Below are positions 53,852-62,907 of a DNA stretch of 64,000 bases, piece after piece. The notes beneath the pieces were generated by a model. That model was not told where the DNA came from and did no database searches. It saw only the letters and a program-made list of their open reading frames with translations. A program made the translations under genes and the position numbers. Location: NCBI RefSeq assembly GCF_017086365.1, contig NZ_CP070969.1, positions 496,001 to 560,000 on the forward strand, in the 5' to 3' direction. Each line of letters starts with the position of its first letter. The stretch's first letter is position 1. This stretch comes from Paenibacillus tianjinensis (GTDB lineage Bacteria; Bacillota; Bacilli; Paenibacillales; Paenibacillaceae).

Positions 53852-54427
53852 CTATGTACTGCGGGCAAGGGATTTCTGCAGCTTGAGTTTTACATGCATC
53901 GCTTTGTTCAGATGGTTTACCTTGTCCTTCAATTGAGCCGGACTTAATGCTGGAATAATGGAACGGGTCCGCTCTGCGACCGCCAGCCGGTAATCTGATA
54001 ACGCTTCGATGGAGATGGATGAGCTTAGCTCGGCAATCTCCACCTCGTCCATGCCGTTGCCGGTATGGATGAACCGGGTCTGCAATTTACTTGCATAATC
54101 CTCACTGTGAAGGAGCTGCTCCCGGCCGGAGATTAGGACGTTCATCGTGACGTCTTCGATCCGTGCGCAATGCCACAGATGCCAGGCGATGGAGTTGTGA
54201 CTGACGGATGTCCGGACCGGATAAGCACGGAAAGTCTGCTCCAGTAAACCGCTGAGAATGGCGTCCTCATAGGTTGGCTGCACGGAAGGTTCCCGGCCGG
54301 AGGCATACAGCCACCTGTGCTGTTCCAGGAATAGTGCAATGGCGTTAGGATACTCTTCAGGCCTCGATAGTATCCCGGTCAATATTTTGTGATTGGCATT
54401 CCAATGTTTTCGCTGCTCCAGATTCAT
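53852..54427 (-). CDS. DinB-family protein
   Basis: The 191-residue product carries the DinB four-helix signature with SVSHNSIAWHLWHCARIEDV and the N-terminal LEQRKHWNANHKILTGILSR. Proteins of this type are putative metal-dependent thiol transferases or nucleases. Start ATG 54427 follows GCGGGGGAT; a longer frame to 54553 lacks a site. The C-terminus ends in KVNHLNKAMHVKLKLQKSLA without the last His-containing helix common in this group, so the C-terminus may be altered. The gene ends 6 bp from a terminator. Confidence 0.75.
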   Translation of the reverse strand: MNLEQRKHWNANHKILTGILSRPEEYPNAIALFLEQHRWLYASGREPSVQPTYEDAILSGLLEQTFRAYPVRTSVSHNSIAWHLWHCARIEDVTMNVLISGREQLLHSEDYASKLQTRFIHTGNGMDEVEIAELSSSISIEALSDYRLAVAERTRSIIPALSPAQLKDKVNHLNKAMHVKLKLQKSLARST

Positions 54428-54616
54428 CAGAAATCCCCCGCTTTTCTCTAAATGATCCTCACAGCTAATTATAAATATAATCCAAATTTGAGCGTATTTT
54501 AGAAGTGTCAATTTTATGGCGTTAGTCCACACTAAGCAGAAAAAGATCGTCATTTTATAAGAATGTAAGCTGAAAGTAAGCGAAAGGATTGAGTTTCAGA
54601 AATTTTCAGCAAGCTA

Positions 54617-54659
54617 TTGACGGGGAAATATGTAAATAGTAAAATAGTTCGCATGCGAA
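54617..54659 (+). promoter_or_regulatory. Promoter and MarR operator of the marR-MFS operon
   Basis: TTGACG (54617-54622), a 17-bp spacer and TAAAAT (54640-54645) form a strong promoter. The 12-bp perfect palindrome TTCGCATGCGAA (54648-54659) covers the expected transcription start. That is the usual place for a MarR repressor that controls its own operon. Confidence 0.75.
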
Positions 54660-54683
54660 GTATTTATTATTTAAGCGAACGGG

Positions 54684-55145
54684 GTGATGAAAGTGGAGGA
54701 TAAGGAAAAACAGCTGGATGATATTCTCTCTTCTTTCCGTTGTATCACCCATAATTTCCAGCAGCTTTTGTGGAAAGACGCGGAAGAGCTGAATATTACA
54801 TCGACCCAACTGATGGTGCTGCGTAAACTGGCGATGCACCCCGATATTGGAATCACTGAGCTTGCCGATCTGCTTCATTTGGGGAACAGTGCAGCAAGCG
54901 GAGTAGTGGACCGGATGGTAAAGGCTGGACTGATTACCAGACAACGCTCAGAGAGCGACAGACGCATATTTAACCTGGCTGTAACCGATAAGGGAAAAGA
55001 AATAAGGGAGCTTAGCAAGCAATCCCTTAGAAGGCACCTGCAGCCCCTCACCGAAATACCTGCTGAGGATGCCCAAGAGCTGCTGCGGCTGCACGGCGAG
55101 ATTCTAAAAATTTTAGTGCAAGGGAGAGAGAATAAGAAGCTATGA
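54684..55145 (+). CDS. MarR-family regulator of the MFS pump
   Basis: The 153-residue protein has the MarR winged helix (NITSTQLMVLRKLAMHPDIG, ELADLLHLGNSAASGVVDRM, wing LITRQRSESDRRIFNLAVTD). It overlaps the MFS gene by ATGA, and the operator palindrome lies in front of it. Together they show a local repressor of a drug pump, released by the pump's substrate. Start candidates are GTG 54684, ATG 54687 and GTG 54693 behind ACGGGGTGA. Confidence 0.93.
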   Translation: MMKVEDKEKQLDDILSSFRCITHNFQQLLWKDAEELNITSTQLMVLRKLAMHPDIGITELADLLHLGNSAASGVVDRMVKAGLITRQRSESDRRIFNLAVTDKGKEIRELSKQSLRRHLQPLTEIPAEDAQELLRLHGEILKILVQGRENKKL

Positions 55146-56683
55146 GTACAATAACTGCTAACGCTGGCGGTGAAGCCAAGGCCATCCGCAGAGGGCCGAT
55201 TATCGCGGCGCTTCTGATCGGTGCTTTCGTCGCACTGCTGAATCAGACGCTGATGAATGTGGCACTGCCGAAGATGATGGAGGATTTGAACATTGCCGCC
55301 AATACAGCGCAATGGCTGACTACCGGCTTTATGCTGGTGAACGGGGTGCTTATCCCGATCAGTGCCTATCTGGTGGAGAAGTTCACTACTCGCCAGCTGT
55401 TTATTACCGCAATGATATTATTTTCTATAGGGACATTAATCTGTGCAGTTGGAACGGGTTTTGAAATGATTATGGTCGGCCGTGTGGTTCAGGCTGTCGG
55501 CGCCGGTATTCTGATGCCGCTGATGAACATTGTGTTCCTCCGCATCTTCCCGATTGAAGAACGCGGCAAAGCGATGGGGCTTATGGCTGTAGCCATGATC
55601 TTTGCCCCGGCCGTTGGACCGACATTGTCCGGCTGGGTGGTACAGAATTATTCGTGGCGTGTGCTGTTCTACATCGTACTGCCGCTTGCCATTTTCTCCA
55701 CACTGCTCGGAATGAAGGCGATGCAGAATGTCGGGAAGCTTACTTCTCCCAAGCTGGATAAGCTGGGTATTGTGTTATCGACCCTTGGATTTGGCGGACT
55801 GCTGTACGGCTTCAGTGATGCAGGAACCGACGGATGGAAGAGCGCAACCGTAATCTCCTGCCTGATCTTAGGGGTGGTATCGTTGATCCTGTTCGTATGG
55901 CGTGAGCTTACAACGGATAAACCGCTGCTGGAGTTCCGTATTTTCCGTTACAACATGTACTCCCTTACTACAGTAATCAACATCATCGTTACCATGGCTA
56001 TGTACGCCGGTATGATTCTGCTGCCGATTTATCTGCAGACCATCCGCGGCTTTACACCGATGGAATCGGGTCTGATGCTGCTGCCCGGAGCTATTCTGAT
56101 GGGGATTATGTCTCCGATCACCGGGATTATTTTTGATAAAATCGGTGCAAGATGGCTGGCTGTTATCGGTCTGCTCATTACTGCCATTACTACCTGGGAA
56201 TTCAGCCAGATTTCCGACTCCACCACGTACACACATTTGATTCTGACCTATACTGCCCGGATGTTCGGAATGTCCATGCTGATGATGCCGATTGTGACGG
56301 CCGGACTTAACCAGCTGCCGCAGCGCCTCAGCTCGCATGGTACTGCAATGTCGAATACACTGCGTACCGTAGGCGGAGCGCTGGGGATGGCACTCTTTGT
56401 CAGCCTCATGACCAACCGTACGAAGAGCAACATCACGGACGCCCTGACAAGCGGAGCAGTATCGCAGACGGATAAAGCAGCCATGCTCAAGCTTACACAG
56501 GAAGCAACCATTAACGGGATCACACATGCGTTCACAGTGGCTACATGGGTAACGGTTGTGGCTCTGGTCCTGGCTCTGTTCATCAAGAAAACATCGCCGC
56601 AGCCGGACTTCCTGAAGTCAGAGGAAGCAGAGCCGGCAGCACCTAATATGGTAAAATCTCAACAAGCACAGACTGTAAAATAA
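55142..56683 (+). CDS. DHA2-type MFS drug exporter (EmrB/LmrB-like, 14 helices)
   Basis: The 513-residue protein has about fourteen hydrophobic segments. Motif C is in MAVAMIFAPAVGPTLSGWVV, typical of proton antiporters of the DHA2 family, and helix 1 starts LLIGAFVALLNQTLMNVALP. It resembles LmrB and EmrB pumps for lincosamides or hydrophobic drugs; the real substrate is unknown. It is coupled to the MarR gene and closed by a terminator at 56696. Confidence 0.93.
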   Translation: MSTITANAGGEAKAIRRGPIIAALLIGAFVALLNQTLMNVALPKMMEDLNIAANTAQWLTTGFMLVNGVLIPISAYLVEKFTTRQLFITAMILFSIGTLICAVGTGFEMIMVGRVVQAVGAGILMPLMNIVFLRIFPIEERGKAMGLMAVAMIFAPAVGPTLSGWVVQNYSWRVLFYIVLPLAIFSTLLGMKAMQNVGKLTSPKLDKLGIVLSTLGFGGLLYGFSDAGTDGWKSATVISCLILGVVSLILFVWRELTTDKPLLEFRIFRYNMYSLTTVINIIVTMAMYAGMILLPIYLQTIRGFTPMESGLMLLPGAILMGIMSPITGIIFDKIGARWLAVIGLLITAITTWEFSQISDSTTYTHLILTYTARMFGMSMLMMPIVTAGLNQLPQRLSSHGTAMSNTLRTVGGALGMALFVSLMTNRTKSNITDALTSGAVSQTDKAAMLKLTQEATINGITHAFTVATWVTVVALVLALFIKKTSPQPDFLKSEEAEPAAPNMVKSQQAQTVK

Positions 56684-56695
56684 ATCTACGAAAAC

Positions 56696-56743
56696 GGGAC
56701 TTTCCAGCGGCCTTGGGGCTGCGGGAAAGTCCTGTTTTTTTAT
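56696..56743 (+). terminator. Terminator after the DHA2 pump gene
   Basis: GGACTTTCC and GGGAAAGTCC pair with an inner GCGGCC-like stem, followed by seven T. Confidence 0.88.
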
Positions 56744-56759
56744 TATCATTTGATGGAGC

Positions 56760-57713
56760 TTAGGCATTACCACCGGCGCTGCCCTGGTATTTAGCGGCGA
56801 CCCCTGCCGCAATATCACCCAGCTTAAGCCGGATATGCTCCGGCTCCAGTACTTCTGCTGCGGTTCCGAACCCCAGCAGGAAACCGTACAGCCAGTGATC
56901 CTCGGGGTAGTAGACAGTCACGGTGTATCCCCCGTTCCTATCCGGCTGAAGCTCGCTGTAATCAAAATAGTCTTCCGCCAGATGTCTGCCTTCAGCGGAA
57001 AAGTGCAGGACAACGGGTGTCGTGTCCGAGGGGGTTGACCATCCGCTGCTCCAGGGCAGCTCGTTCAAGGGGAATTCCTGCCGGACAAAGCTGCGCTTTT
57101 CCTTGATCAGCGACTTCATGCGAAGCAGCTTAAACAGCCGGAAATCCTCGCGCTCAGCACAGAATCCGTACAAGTACCATGCCCGTCCCTTGAGTACAAG
57201 TGTGTAGGGATCTACGGAACGATGGCTTATTTTACCGTCAGCAGCTACATATTCGAAGGATATGCCGGCCGCTTCCTCCAAAGCCTCTCTAAGCAGGGTG
57301 AGCCGCTCCTCCAGCGGCCTCTGCAGCCCCCAAGGGGAGAAATCGACGATCATCTGGGTGGTTTTACTTCGGAAGGCAGCGGTTTGGGAGGGGGGGATGA
57401 CGCTGCTGATTTTCTCCATGAGCAGGCTGTGCTCGCCTCCTCCGGCGGAGGATACACTTTGCAGCGCGGTGAAAATGTCGGCAAGCTCATGCTCCGTCAG
57501 CACATTGCGGTCGAGGCGGTAGCCCTCCATCAGCCCAATTCCGCCGCCAGCTCCCTGGTAAGTCACGACGGGAATGCCGGCACCGTTGATACTGTCAATA
57601 TCCCGGTAAATGGTGCGTACCGATACCTCAAACATCTCGGCGAGCTCCTTAGCCTGGATCAGGGGGCGGTTCATCAGCAGAATGACGATGGAGAGCAGAC
57701 GGTCTATTTTCAC
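56760..57713 (-). CDS. YafY-family regulator with HTH and WYL domains
   Basis: The 317-residue protein has an N-terminal HTH_11 (MKIDRLLSIVILLMNRPLIQ, VSVRTIYRDIDSINGAGIPV) and a WYL domain (RSVDPYTLVLKGRAWYLYGF, DFRLFKLLRMKSLI) with a C-terminal WCX extension. WYL domains bind nucleotides or other ligands and control the DNA-binding activity. It is divergent from an MFS gene with a 14-bp palindrome between them, so it may regulate that pump. Confidence 0.92.
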   Translation of the reverse strand: MKIDRLLSIVILLMNRPLIQAKELAEMFEVSVRTIYRDIDSINGAGIPVVTYQGAGGGIGLMEGYRLDRNVLTEHELADIFTALQSVSSAGGGEHSLLMEKISSVIPPSQTAAFRSKTTQMIVDFSPWGLQRPLEERLTLLREALEEAAGISFEYVAADGKISHRSVDPYTLVLKGRAWYLYGFCAEREDFRLFKLLRMKSLIKEKRSFVRQEFPLNELPWSSGWSTPSDTTPVVLHFSAEGRHLAEDYFDYSELQPDRNGGYTVTVYYPEDHWLYGFLLGFGTAAEVLEPEHIRLKLGDIAAGVAAKYQGSAGGNA

Positions 57714-57824
57714 GGGAAGGCACCTTCTTTATCAGTAAATTTCCATAAGGCAATCAACAATCATTCTATAATTTCCGCCGGTGAAAGAAAAGAAAGCATT
57801 GCCATATCTATTTAATTCGATTAG

Positions 57825-57838
57825 TATCTAATTAGATA
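57825..57838. promoter_or_regulatory. 14-bp palindrome between the WYL and MFS genes
   Basis: TATCTAATTAGATA is perfectly symmetric. It lies 33 bp before the MFS start and 112 bp from the regulator start, and is a candidate operator for the WYL regulator. Confidence 0.45.
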
Positions 57839-57870
57839 TTTATTTAACTTGAATTGTGAGGGTTATTACA

Positions 57871-59130
57871 ATGGTTAACGGGATTACGATTCCTGCGGGG
57901 AAGCGGCTGAAGGGATATTCAAGGCTGTTCGCTGCCGGACTGATTAACGGAATAGGAGACCGTTTCAGCAGTGTAGCCATGCTGGCATTGGTCCTTCAGC
58001 TGACCGGATCGGGCCTGGCGGTAGGCATTTCACTCGGGGTACGGGTGCTGCCCTATCTTTTTATGGCTCCACTTGGGGGGATGCTGGCTACCAGGCTGCC
58101 GCGCAAAGCCATTATGATTGCGGTAGATTTGCTGCGTATCCCTGTGGCATTGTCATTTCTGCTGGTCAATGGGGAAAGCAGGCTTTGGGTGCTTTATGCC
58201 GGCAGTTTCTTAATGGCTGCGGGAGAAGCGATATATAGCCCGGTACGCAAATCATCGATTCCTTTACTGGCCGATTCCTCTGCTCTGCTTAGAATCAACG
58301 GCCTGGAACAGCTCATGAACGGCTGTGTGCTCATTCTGGGCGCATTTATTGGCGGTATCGTCTCGCTCTGGTTCGGTCCGGACATGGCGTTCATTGTGAA
58401 TGCAGCATCCTTTTTAGTGGCGGCATTGCTGCTATGGGGGCTCCGTTTCCCACAGCCTGACGGGAGGTCAGCTGTACAGGCAGAAGAGGAAGTGTTCCAG
58501 AAACCTGCAGCGGAAGGAACGGCAGGACGTTTTCAGACTCTAAAAGTTGTGGCCGGTAGCAGCCTGGCGCTGCAGATTGTGATCGGGTATGAACTGCTGG
58601 TTCCGGTTATTAACGGCTGGGACAATGTGTTGATCAGTGTATATGCTGTACAGGAGTTTCATGCCGGAGATGCCGGGGTTGGCGCTTTTTATGCGGCACT
58701 TGGGATTGGACTCAGCCTTAGCTTTTTTGCCGGCCGGCTGCTACAGAAGCGGCTGCTGACCATAGCGCTCACGGGTCTCCTGCTGGAAGGGCTGCTGCAT
58801 ATGACAATCAGCGCAAGCAATCATTTCATTCATGTCTTCTTCTTGTATATACTGCTGTCTCTGGCGGGGGGACTCGGCAACGCCTGTCTGGATACTCTTG
58901 TCATGCGGGAGACGCCGGTTCAGCTGCAGCCTATGATTTTTGGAATGCTGTCGGCGGTGGGCGGAACACTCGTGGGAATATCAATGCTGGGCGCCGGCTG
59001 GCTGCTTGAATACGTAGAGCCGCGTATGCTCGGGTTCGCCGGCGGGGCGGGATTCGCAGGAATTTCGCTGCTGCTGGCTGGATACGCTATAACAAGAAGC
59101 AGGCAGAAGAAGATATCGTATGAAAACTAA
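57871..59130 (+). CDS. MFS transporter, MFS_3 type
   Basis: The 419-residue protein has twelve hydrophobic segments and the signature GGMLATRLPRKAIMIAVDLL, as in macrolide-efflux and related MFS_3 proteins. The first block is LFAAGLINGIGDRFSSVAML. It is only distantly like the MFS_3 gene at 15303. I choose ATG 57871 behind GTGAGGGTT instead of GTG 57856. It is divergent from the WYL regulator. Confidence 0.88.
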   Translation: MVNGITIPAGKRLKGYSRLFAAGLINGIGDRFSSVAMLALVLQLTGSGLAVGISLGVRVLPYLFMAPLGGMLATRLPRKAIMIAVDLLRIPVALSFLLVNGESRLWVLYAGSFLMAAGEAIYSPVRKSSIPLLADSSALLRINGLEQLMNGCVLILGAFIGGIVSLWFGPDMAFIVNAASFLVAALLLWGLRFPQPDGRSAVQAEEEVFQKPAAEGTAGRFQTLKVVAGSSLALQIVIGYELLVPVINGWDNVLISVYAVQEFHAGDAGVGAFYAALGIGLSLSFFAGRLLQKRLLTIALTGLLLEGLLHMTISASNHFIHVFFLYILLSLAGGLGNACLDTLVMRETPVQLQPMIFGMLSAVGGTLVGISMLGAGWLLEYVEPRMLGFAGGAGFAGISLLLAGYAITRSRQKKISYEN

Positions 59131-59145
59131 AGTTCAGGGCGTATG

Positions 59146-59212
59146 AAAAAAAGCAGCCAGGGCGGCCTTTCCGAAAAAATCATTGGGAAGGCGCCTGGCT
59201 GCTTATTTTCGA
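59146..59212. terminator. Bidirectional terminator after the MFS gene
   Basis: AAGCAGCCAGG and CCTGGCTGCTT pair with an inner GCCTTTCC/GGGAAGGC stem, flanked by A7 and TATTTTC. Confidence 0.9.
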
Positions 59213-59230
59213 TAATGCAAAGGTAAGGCC

Positions 59231-59899
59231 TCAGCGGCCCTTGGAAGTCTCCTTCAGTTTGGCTTTCAGTTCAAGATCCGGTTTGCGCCGGAGCAGACGG
59301 ATAGCCAGTGTACGGCGGTAGCGGTAGATGACGATCAGCATAGCAAGGGCCGCAAGACCGGAGATGATCCAAGGTGCATACAGCTCGAACAGGTGAAAAA
59401 TGCCCATCCATTGCGGTCCGAATATTTTGCCGATGCCCAGAAAAAGCAGTACCCAGAGCAGGGCTCCACCGTAGGCGTACATTGCAAATTTACGGAAGGG
59501 CAAAGCGGTAATGCCGGCAAAATAACCGGTAAAGTGGCGGACTCCAGGGATAAAATAGCCGATGGAAATCAGGAGACTCCCGTACCGCTCGAACCAGCGC
59601 TGCGTCTTCTCCAGCTTGGCGGGAGAGAACAGAAACCATTTGCCGTAGCGCTGAATGAAGGGAAGCCCCGCTTTTAGGCCGATAAGATAGGTTATGGTCA
59701 TTCCGGCAGTAGTGCCTGCAAAAGCCACAGCGACCAGCGCCGGGAAATCCAGCCTCCCAGTGTAAGAAAGGAAGCCTGCAAAGGCCATTGTTGTCTCCCC
59801 TGGAAAAGGCAAGGCTACAAACTCCAGCAAAAGTCCAAAGAACAGCACATTATAACCGTAATTGGCGAATAACTCCTGAATCCATTTCAGCATTTCCAT
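59231..59899 (-). CDS. DedA/SNARE-associated family membrane protein
   Basis: The 222-residue protein has the DedA hallmarks: YGYNVLFFGLLLEFVALPFP, GETTMAFAGFLSYTG, the block FERYGSLLISIGYFIPGVRH and GALLWVLLFLGIGKIFG. DedA proteins act as lipid scramblases or flippases, for example of undecaprenyl phosphate. The start is ATG 59899, with GGAGAGTG eight bases upstream; longer in-frame sequence is the antisense of the divergent deacetylase gene. It ends in a basic cytoplasmic tail. Confidence 0.92.
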   Translation of the reverse strand: MEMLKWIQELFANYGYNVLFFGLLLEFVALPFPGETTMAFAGFLSYTGRLDFPALVAVAFAGTTAGMTITYLIGLKAGLPFIQRYGKWFLFSPAKLEKTQRWFERYGSLLISIGYFIPGVRHFTGYFAGITALPFRKFAMYAYGGALLWVLLFLGIGKIFGPQWMGIFHLFELYAPWIISGLAALAMLIVIYRYRRTLAIRLLRRKPDLELKAKLKETSKGR

Positions 59900-60007
59900 A
59901 ACCAAGTCACTCTCCAAGGGCAGCATGCCTAATTCTATTTTGAAGCTTGTCTTCATACAATCTACCAATAAGTTTGAAGCGCCAATAGAATGCTGGAGGT
60001 AGAGAAG

Positions 60008-61375
60008 ATGAAGGTTAGCAAAAGAACACTGATCCGCCGGACGATCATCCGCGGGTTGCTTGCTATGGCAATAATAGTAAGTGTAATATCTGTACTCTCT
60101 AAGAATAATCTTCCGGCTGCCGCGACGCAAGATTTGCCCGAGCCGGCTGTGAGTCCGGTTAAGGTATCCCCGGTTCCTGGCCAAGCTGTGACGCCGCCTT
60201 TCGTCCCGATAAGCCGCAGTACACCAGGGAATGATGCAGCCAAAGTATCTGCAGTAACCGGGAAACCTGCGGCAGCTATTATGCCCTTGGTGCAGAAGAA
60301 GGCGCAGAAGAAGGTGCAAAAGACGGTCTACCTCACTTTTGACGACGGCCCCAGTAATGTGACGCCTGCAGTGCTGGAAACCCTGCGCAAGCAGGGCGTA
60401 AAGGCAACCTTTTTTGTGCTGGGAGAACAGGCCAGGAGCCGCCCCGAGCTGATCAATGCTATCTGGGAGCAGGGGCATGCCATCGGTAATCATACCTATA
60501 ATCATAATTACCATGATTTATATAGCGGATTCACGGAATTCTGGAATCAGATCAAGCAGACAGAAGAAGTGGTGCGGGACATAACAGGTCTCCGGCCGCA
60601 GCTTGTCCGTGCACCGGGGGGAACCTACGGCCATTTTGATACGACCTACTTTGAATTGCTGAAGGAAGCGGGATATACCGTCATAGATTGGACCGTAGAC
60701 AGCGGGGACTCGAGGCGCAAAGGAGTGCCTGCAGCGGAGATCCTGCGTCAATCGGTCGCCTCGATGAAGGCTTCCAGCGTTATTCTGCTGCTCCATGACG
60801 GGGCAGGCCATGCCGAAAGCGCGAAGGCGCTGCCGGAGATTATCGCAAGATACAAGGCTGCCGGATATACGTTTGGTGTACTGGATGCAGGGCAGGAACC
60901 GGTGCAGTTCAGAGTTTCCGCTGCGGCTGCAGCGGCGGATCGCACTAAACCGTCCAAGGCCTGGATTGCCTCCAATATTCTTCCGAATGCCGGACTGTTT
61001 GGACCGGGCAAGCCGCTTGCCCTGGAAGTGGGAATGCTGGAAGCGAAGCTTGAGCCGGGAGAATTCCGGATTATCGAAGGGCAATATATGGTTCCGCTCC
61101 GGGCAGTTATTGAAAGGCTGGGCGGACAGGTGAGCTGGAATGCAGCCACCCGCAGCGGTAGTATCATCTGGAACGGACGCCATGTCAGTGCGGATGCGGT
61201 CCAAAAACGCCTCACGCTGGCTTCGGACGATGGCACCACCGTGTACAGACAATCCAATGTAGAAATGATTGGCTCTTCCTTGTGGCTCCCTTTGCGCGAG
61301 TTGCTTGAGGTTACGGGTCATCCGCTGCTGGAGGCCCGGGTGACGGGGGGAGAGCGCCGGGTCAAAGCGGGCTGA
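60008..61375 (+). CDS. Polysaccharide deacetylase with copper-amine-oxidase-like C-terminal domain
   Basis: The 455-residue protein has an N-terminal membrane anchor (GLLAMAIIVSVISVLS), a Pro/Val-rich linker, then a NodB domain with the catalytic motifs LTFDDGPSN, HTYNHNY (metal His residues), RAPGGTYG, DWTVDSGD and ILLLHDG. The last about 110 residues form a copper-amine-oxidase N1-like domain (YMVPLRAVIERLGGQVSWNA, LWLPLRELLEVTGHP). GGAGGT lies seven bases before ATG 60008. It probably removes acetyl groups from peptidoglycan or another glycan outside the cell. Confidence 0.93.
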   Translation: MKVSKRTLIRRTIIRGLLAMAIIVSVISVLSKNNLPAAATQDLPEPAVSPVKVSPVPGQAVTPPFVPISRSTPGNDAAKVSAVTGKPAAAIMPLVQKKAQKKVQKTVYLTFDDGPSNVTPAVLETLRKQGVKATFFVLGEQARSRPELINAIWEQGHAIGNHTYNHNYHDLYSGFTEFWNQIKQTEEVVRDITGLRPQLVRAPGGTYGHFDTTYFELLKEAGYTVIDWTVDSGDSRRKGVPAAEILRQSVASMKASSVILLLHDGAGHAESAKALPEIIARYKAAGYTFGVLDAGQEPVQFRVSAAAAAADRTKPSKAWIASNILPNAGLFGPGKPLALEVGMLEAKLEPGEFRIIEGQYMVPLRAVIERLGGQVSWNAATRSGSIIWNGRHVSADAVQKRLTLASDDGTTVYRQSNVEMIGSSLWLPLRELLEVTGHPLLEARVTGGERRVKAG

Positions 61376-61396
61376 TCGCAGGAATCCATAGTACAG

Positions 61397-61429
61397 AAGG
61401 GGATTTGCGAGGTTTGGGTACCCTTTTTC
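61397..61429 (+). terminator. Weak terminator after the deacetylase gene
   Basis: AAGGG and CCCTT pair across a 19-nt loop, followed by TTTTTC. The stem is short. Confidence 0.35.
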
Positions 61430-61530
61430 GTGGGAAGAATAGGCAATAGTAGGCTTCCTAGTACGGTTTCCATCGATTTCTGGAGACATGCTGCGGAGCT
61501 AGTCTATGACCGCAAAGGAAGGTTGTCCCA

Positions 61531-62907
61531 TTGTCCTATTCATCACTAATAGAGCAGACACAAAATAAGCAGCAGGGCCAGTTATCCGCCGCTGCAGGAA
61601 GGCTTCATCCGCACGGCCGCAGTATGGCGTGGCAGTGGCTGCGTATGCTGGCTATCACTGCAGTGCTTGCTGCACTATATGCCTGGCGGGGCGGAGCCTC
61701 CCTGCTGTTCCTCTTGACAGCCAGCGGGCTTTTGATGTTAGGGGGATTCCTGCTTCAGGCTTGCGGGCCGCGCAGCGTAAAGATCATCCGCAGCATGTCT
61801 CCTGCCCGCCCGGCAGCCGGAGATCATGTGAATGTTGAGGTGCAGGTCAGCTTCACCACCTGGCTCCCGGTCCCGTGGATGCTTATCACTGATTATTGGA
61901 GCGGCGGCTGGCATCAGGAATTGCTGTTTCCGGGCTTTCGGCGCTCCTTCCACTATGTCTATAAGCTTCATGAGATGCCGCGCGGCATCCATCAGCTTCA
62001 CGGCTGCAGAATGAGCTGGGGCGATCTACCCGGATTGTTCACAGGCGGGTGCTGGCCCGAAGGGAAGGCAGGCTTCAAAGTCCTTCCAAGGCCGCTCTAT
62101 ATCGGCGGAACCTTGCCGGAGAGCATCCTCATGCCCGGAGATGCGCTGTCGCTGAAGCGGAGCCGGAACAGCGGTGAAGCAGCAGATATCCGTGATTATG
62201 CACCGGGTGATCCGCTCAGCCGGATCCACTGGAAGAACAGCGCCCGTAAGGGCTCGCTGCAGAGCCGGGTGCCGGAGCGGGAAGAAGGTCGCATGACCTG
62301 TATTGTGCTGGCCAACAGCCCGGAGAACTACGAGATTCCTTATAGCGCCCTGACCCCGCGCAGCCAGCGGGGTACGGCAGCCCCAGCCTTCGAACGGGCT
62401 GTATCTACAGCAATGGGGCTGATGCTGTCAGCGGAGCGCAGCGGAGCCTATGTCCAGCTGTTCAGCGGCGGCTGGCCGGAAGGGATGGCCAGACATGAGG
62501 GGCTTGGGAAGCTTCCCGGCAGAGTGCAGGATATGCTAACCGAGATTACACCTAGCGGCACGCGCAGCCTCAGCCAGTTGCTGGAGGATTCATCGAAGGG
62601 CTGGATTCCCGGTATGACTGTCGCCGTCATTACAGGACGGCTGGAGGAAGAGGCTGCGCGGACACTTGCCAGGTTCCTTGTACAAGGTGTGAGAGTAGAG
62701 CTGTATTATGTATGGGATCAGCCAGCTCCCGCTGCGACGGACATGTGGCGGAATCCGGCAGTGGAATATAAGCATCATACTGCAGGAACGATAGGAAGCA
62801 GCCTGGCCCGGCTCGGAGCCAGGATGTACTGCCTGCATCCGGTTCCGCCAGACGGGCATAAGGAGGCGGAGCTTCATGAATTTCCGGGGAGACCGACTCT
62901 GGGATAG
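61531..62907 (+). CDS. DUF58 domain protein (YeaD-like)
   Basis: The 458-residue protein has two N-terminal helices (about residues 35-75) and a DUF58 domain with the conserved block DYAPGDPLSRIHWKNSARKG. The remainder has a von Willebrand A-like fold pattern. DUF58 proteins usually work with a MoxR ATPase and a TgpA transglutaminase; TgpA follows with a 32-bp overlap, but no MoxR gene precedes. Start TTG 61531 has AAAGGAAGG eight bases upstream. Confidence 0.88.
   Translation: MSYSSLIEQTQNKQQGQLSAAAGRLHPHGRSMAWQWLRMLAITAVLAALYAWRGGASLLFLLTASGLLMLGGFLLQACGPRSVKIIRSMSPARPAAGDHVNVEVQVSFTTWLPVPWMLITDYWSGGWHQELLFPGFRRSFHYVYKLHEMPRGIHQLHGCRMSWGDLPGLFTGGCWPEGKAGFKVLPRPLYIGGTLPESILMPGDALSLKRSRNSGEAADIRDYAPGDPLSRIHWKNSARKGSLQSRVPEREEGRMTCIVLANSPENYEIPYSALTPRSQRGTAAPAFERAVSTAMGLMLSAERSGAYVQLFSGGWPEGMARHEGLGKLPGRVQDMLTEITPSGTRSLSQLLEDSSKGWIPGMTVAVITGRLEEEAARTLARFLVQGVRVELYYVWDQPAPAATDMWRNPAVEYKHHTAGTIGSSLARLGARMYCLHPVPPDGHKEAELHEFPGRPTLG

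Noticed and set aside
59900..60514. N-terminal extension of the DedA gene
   Set aside because: The extension is antisense to the divergent deacetylase gene and lacks DedA sequence; ATG 59899 has a proper ribosome binding site.
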